A stretch of DNA of 6,092 bases, taken from positions 1-6,092 of the forward strand of contig JBEDND010000103.1 of NCBI GenBank assembly GCA_041170785.1. Reading direction: 5' to 3'. The notes under the pieces were generated by a model. The model was not told the origin of the DNA and ran no database searches. It worked only from the letters and a program-made list of their open reading frames with translations. This DNA comes from REEB481 sp041170785. GTDB lineage: Bacteria; Bacteroidota; Bacteroidia; NS11-12g; UBA955. Position numbers and translations under genes: made by a program. Numbering within the stretch: the stretch's first letter is position 1; each line of letters begins with the position of its first letter. Below, piece by piece: positions 3,988 through 6,092 of this stretch.

Positions 3988-6092
3988 TTATTGAACCTGG
4001 ATTTTTTGGCTCCAAGAGGTTCCGTTGCCTTGGATTTTAATGAGGTAGATGCCACTGCGCAGGCTGCTGATATCCAGCTGAGTTTCGCGCTGACCCGCAA
4101 CAAAGCGGCCCGACAATACTTCCTGACCGAGGCTGTTCCATACGCTGATGTTTGCGCCTTCGGCTGCCGCCGCATCCAACTGAACCATCACCTGGCTGCT
4201 CGCCGGATTTGGGAACACGCGCAGGGCACTGCTCATCTGTTCGGTTACATTGGAAGCACCGCATGCCTGACAGCTTTCCCAACAAACCTCTGGCAGGGTG
4301 TCTGCATCGTAGGTGGTACGGAATACCCTGTTGGTGAACTGACCTGTGGTTTTTACACATGGAAGGCCAACGGCCAGCTTTTCGTCTTTCACCCAGTTTC
4401 CTACCACAAATTTGTATTCATATTCAGTAGCGGTATCCAAAGGAACGGTCAAGGTCCAAACATCAGATCCGGCGGTTTTGGTCATCGGGGCGCAAGCACC
4501 GCACCAATTGTTGAAGGAACCATTCAGGGTAAGTACTTCTCCGGTACCCAGAGTTACATTGCGCGCGTCCACCTGGAAGGTAACGTTTACCTTGCTTGGT
4601 GTGCTGCTTCCGCCCATGGCTACGCTGTCAAAGTAATACGTTTTGGAACCGGCAGTTGCACCGGTAACACCGAAGTTGAAGAAAATAGACAGCTTCTTGT
4701 AGGTGGTGTTGTAGTTGATGGCCGGAGTGCCATTGCTGTTTTTGGTGAAGTCGAAACGCAGCAGTTCCCATTGGTTGGCAACTTTGGTGGTTACGTCTGT
4801 TTCTACACTTTTCGAAGGGTCATTGATGTCTTCAGCCTTCAGTTTCACCACAATGCCTGCATCGGGTGAATACACCTTCACCGTGATGGTGTTGTGTGTG
4901 GCGTCGAAGGGTATTGCGTTTGCAAAGCCATTAACTGTACCGCAAGTTGTTCCGGCCCAAAGTTCTGCGGTAGCTGTTTTCTCAACTTTTCCTACTTTGT
5001 TGGAAGCGTTCATTGGATCAGCCACGATGGCGCTGATGTTACCGCCGAAGTCAATCATGGTATAATCCACGTCGGAGGCATCAAAGGTTACCGGAAGGTC
5101 TAATTGCTTGAACAGCGCGCTGCCCATTTCAACATCGTCGAAATAATAAGTTTTCGCACCTGCAGCAGCACCGGTTACGCCAAAGTTGAAGAATACCGAC
5201 AACTTCTGGTAGGTATTGCTGTAATTGATGGCGGCAGTGCCTGTGGCTTGCTTGCTGAAGTCGAATTCCAGGGTTTGCCAGTCGTTCTTTTTAAACGTGA
5301 TGGCATCCGTTTCTACACTGATGGTGGGGTTTGCAGGATCTTCTGCCTTCAGGCGCACCACAATGCCGCTGTCGGGCGACCAAACACGCATGGTCAACTT
5401 TGGGGTGTTGGCGCTGAATGGAATTTTCTTTGCAAAACCATCATTGGTGCCAATGGTAGTTCCGGCCCACAATTCAGCAGTATTGCTTTTGAGTACTTCG
5501 GCAACTTTGTTAGTTGCATCGGTTGGATCTGTTACCACCGCGCTGGCGTTTCCGCCAAAGTCAATCATGGTGTAATCCACTTTCGTTCCGTCGAAGGTTA
5601 CCGGCAAGTCAATTTGTGCATTGATGGCGGGAGCCATCTTCACGTCGTCGAAGTAATAGGTTTTCGCACCGGCAGTAGCTCCGGTTACACCGAAGTTGAA
5701 GAAGATGGAAAGTTTGTCGTAGGTGTTGCTGTAGTTGATGGCGGCAGTGCCGGAAACTTGCTTGGTGAAGTCAAATTCCAGGGTTTCCCAAGTATTCTTT
5801 TGGGTAGTCAATGCATCTGTTTCTACGCTGATGCTTCCATTGCCTGCATTTTCTGCCTTCAAACGGATCACAATGCCGCTGTCGGGCGACCACACACGTA
5901 CAGTCATTTTAGGGGTGTTGGCGCTGAACGGAATTTTGTTGGCAAAACCGGCAGCGGTTCCAATGGTGGTTCCGGCCCATAATTCTGCGGTATTTCCTTT
6001 ATCCACCTGGGCTACACTGTTGGTTGACGAGGTTGGGTCAACAACTACGGTGCTAACGTTTCCACCGAAATCGGTCATGGTGTAATCTACGC
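3988..6092 (-). CDS. T9SS-secreted multidomain protein: three repeat domains, CBM20-like module, sorting domain (5' end cut)
   Basis: The frame is open to the right edge, so the start and N-terminus lie outside; 700 complete codons are visible. Numbering residue 1 as the Met codon at 6078-6076: three homologous beta-rich domains (about -4 to 148, 156 to 318 and 326 to 488) each share VDYTM.DFGGN, AELWAGTT, a (W/Y)SPD(S/A)GIV strand, SVETD, FDF(T/S)K, FFNFGVTGA and a closing YYFD.V.M. Next is a starch-binding-like Ig-fold module (about 497-565) with LTLNGSFNNW, WTLTVPL and YEYKFVVGNW..DE, as in CBM20/CBM48-type domains. A cysteine-rich linker follows (C574, C599, C603, C606, with C526 and C529 in the module). 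The C-terminus (about 615-696) is a type A T9SS sorting domain: VFPNPASSQVMVQL, LGQEV and DISSLRSGIYLIKI. Such proteins cross the outer membrane and are released or attached to the cell surface. I infer a polysaccharide-active enzyme or glycan-binding protein; I recall similar repeats behind GH16 beta-glucanases, but no catalytic domain is visible. The repeats match no CBM family I can name. Confidence 0.93.
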   Translation of the reverse strand, partial: VDYTMTDFGGNVSTVVVDPTSSTNSVAQVDKGNTAELWAGTTIGTAAGFANKIPFSANTPKMTVRVWSPDSGIVIRLKAENAGNGSISVETDALTTQKNTWETLEFDFTKQVSGTAAINYSNTYDKLSIFFNFGVTGATAGAKTYYFDDVKMAPAINAQIDLPVTFDGTKVDYTMIDFGGNASAVVTDPTDATNKVAEVLKSNTAELWAGTTIGTNDGFAKKIPFSANTPKLTMRVWSPDSGIVVRLKAEDPANPTISVETDAITFKKNDWQTLEFDFSKQATGTAAINYSNTYQKLSVFFNFGVTGAAAGAKTYYFDDVEMGSALFKQLDLPVTFDASDVDYTMIDFGGNISAIVADPMNASNKVGKVEKTATAELWAGTTCGTVNGFANAIPFDATHNTITVKVYSPDAGIVVKLKAEDINDPSKSVETDVTTKVANQWELLRFDFTKNSNGTPAINYNTTYKKLSIFFNFGVTGATAGSKTYYFDSVAMGGSSTPSKVNVTFQVDARNVTLGTGEVLTLNGSFNNWCGACAPMTKTAGSDVWTLTVPLDTATEYEYKFVVGNWVKDEKLAVGLPCVKTTGQFTNRVFRTTYDADTLPEVCWESCQACGASNVTEQMSSALRVFPNPASSQVMVQLDAAAAEGANISVWNSLGQEVLSGRFVAGQRETQLDISSLRSGIYLIKIQGNGTSWSQKIQVQ
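4615..6090 (-). repeat. Three tandem in-frame coding repeats with an exact 510-bp period
   Basis: The block TC(A/G)(A/G)TCATGGT(G/A)TAAT and its surroundings recur with the Met codon at 5056-5058, 5566-5568 and 6076-6078, exactly 510 bases (170 codons) apart. Units are 6090-5581, 5580-5071 and 5070-4615; the last lacks the inter-domain linker LDLPVTFD that joins the others. By eye, units 1 and 2 share about three quarters of their residues, while unit 3 is roughly 60% identical to unit 2, so the outer pair is the younger duplication. No indels are seen between units 1 and 2. More units may lie beyond the right edge. Confidence 0.93.

Noticed and set aside
3970..4869. A 299-codon plus-strand frame opposite the C-terminal part of the T9SS protein gene.
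   Set aside because: The minus strand carries unmistakable CBM-like and T9SS sorting motifs here. The plus-strand translation has no recognisable domain and starts inside the terminator hairpin.
5104..5982. A long open frame (292 codons) on the plus strand opposite the repeats, with further plus-strand frames of about 116 codons at 4715-5065, 5225-5575 and 5735-6085.
   Set aside because: These are antisense shadows of the repeat-coding gene. They recur with the same 510-base period because the coding strand repeats, and they show no protein family motifs.
6076..6078. Met codon at 6078-6076 as the start of the T9SS protein.
   Set aside because: The frame is open to the window edge, and the codons just upstream encode VDYT, which matches the repeat consensus. 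This Met is therefore internal, and the same Met occurs in the other two repeats.

Overview
The window comes from a member of the phylum Bacteroidota. The clearest reason is a secreted protein that ends in a type IX secretion (T9SS) C-terminal sorting domain, a system confined to this phylum and close relatives. The FucP/GluP-type sugar transporter and the HAMP-less sensor kinase followed by an OmpR-type regulator fit the same origin. Genus or family cannot be fixed from the sequence. There are no RNA genes, insertion sequences, CRISPR arrays or integration sites, and no gene-free stretch longer than about 80 bases.

Layout. Bases 1-161 (minus) hold the N-terminus of dihydrolipoyl dehydrogenase, cut by the left edge. 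Bases 225-473 (minus) encode a small cytochrome-b5-like haem/steroid-binding domain protein. From a short divergent spacer, a two-component system runs on the plus strand: a two-TM sensor histidine kinase (554-1714) and, 42 bases later, an OmpR/PhoB-family response regulator (1757-2467). A perfect 14-bp hairpin (2470-2504) sits between the regulator and the convergent gene for a 466-residue MFS sugar transporter of the FucP/GluP family (2508-3908, minus). A second perfect hairpin (3938-3976) lies between the transporter start and the 3' end of a large minus-strand gene (3988 to beyond 6092) that the right edge cuts.

That large gene is the most distinctive item. Its visible 700 residues are three tandem ~170-residue beta-rich repeats with an exact 510-bp period, then a starch-binding-like (CBM20/CBM48-type) module, a cysteine-rich linker and the T9SS sorting domain. 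The N-terminus is missing. The architecture suggests a cell-surface or secreted polysaccharide-active enzyme or glycan-binding protein. The repeat type resembles accessory domains that I recall behind GH16 beta-glucanases, but no catalytic domain is visible here.

How the genes may work together: the T9SS protein and the adjacent same-strand sugar transporter suggest extracellular glycan breakdown or capture followed by uptake of a released monosaccharide. The two-component pair converges on the transporter and could regulate it, but nothing in the sequence proves this. The lpd and cytochrome-b5-like genes look like unrelated housekeeping neighbours. The window reads mostly as recognisable families. 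The unusual points are the repeat architecture, the missing FucP proton-coupling residues in the transporter, and the non-canonical haem-ligand pattern of the b5-like protein.
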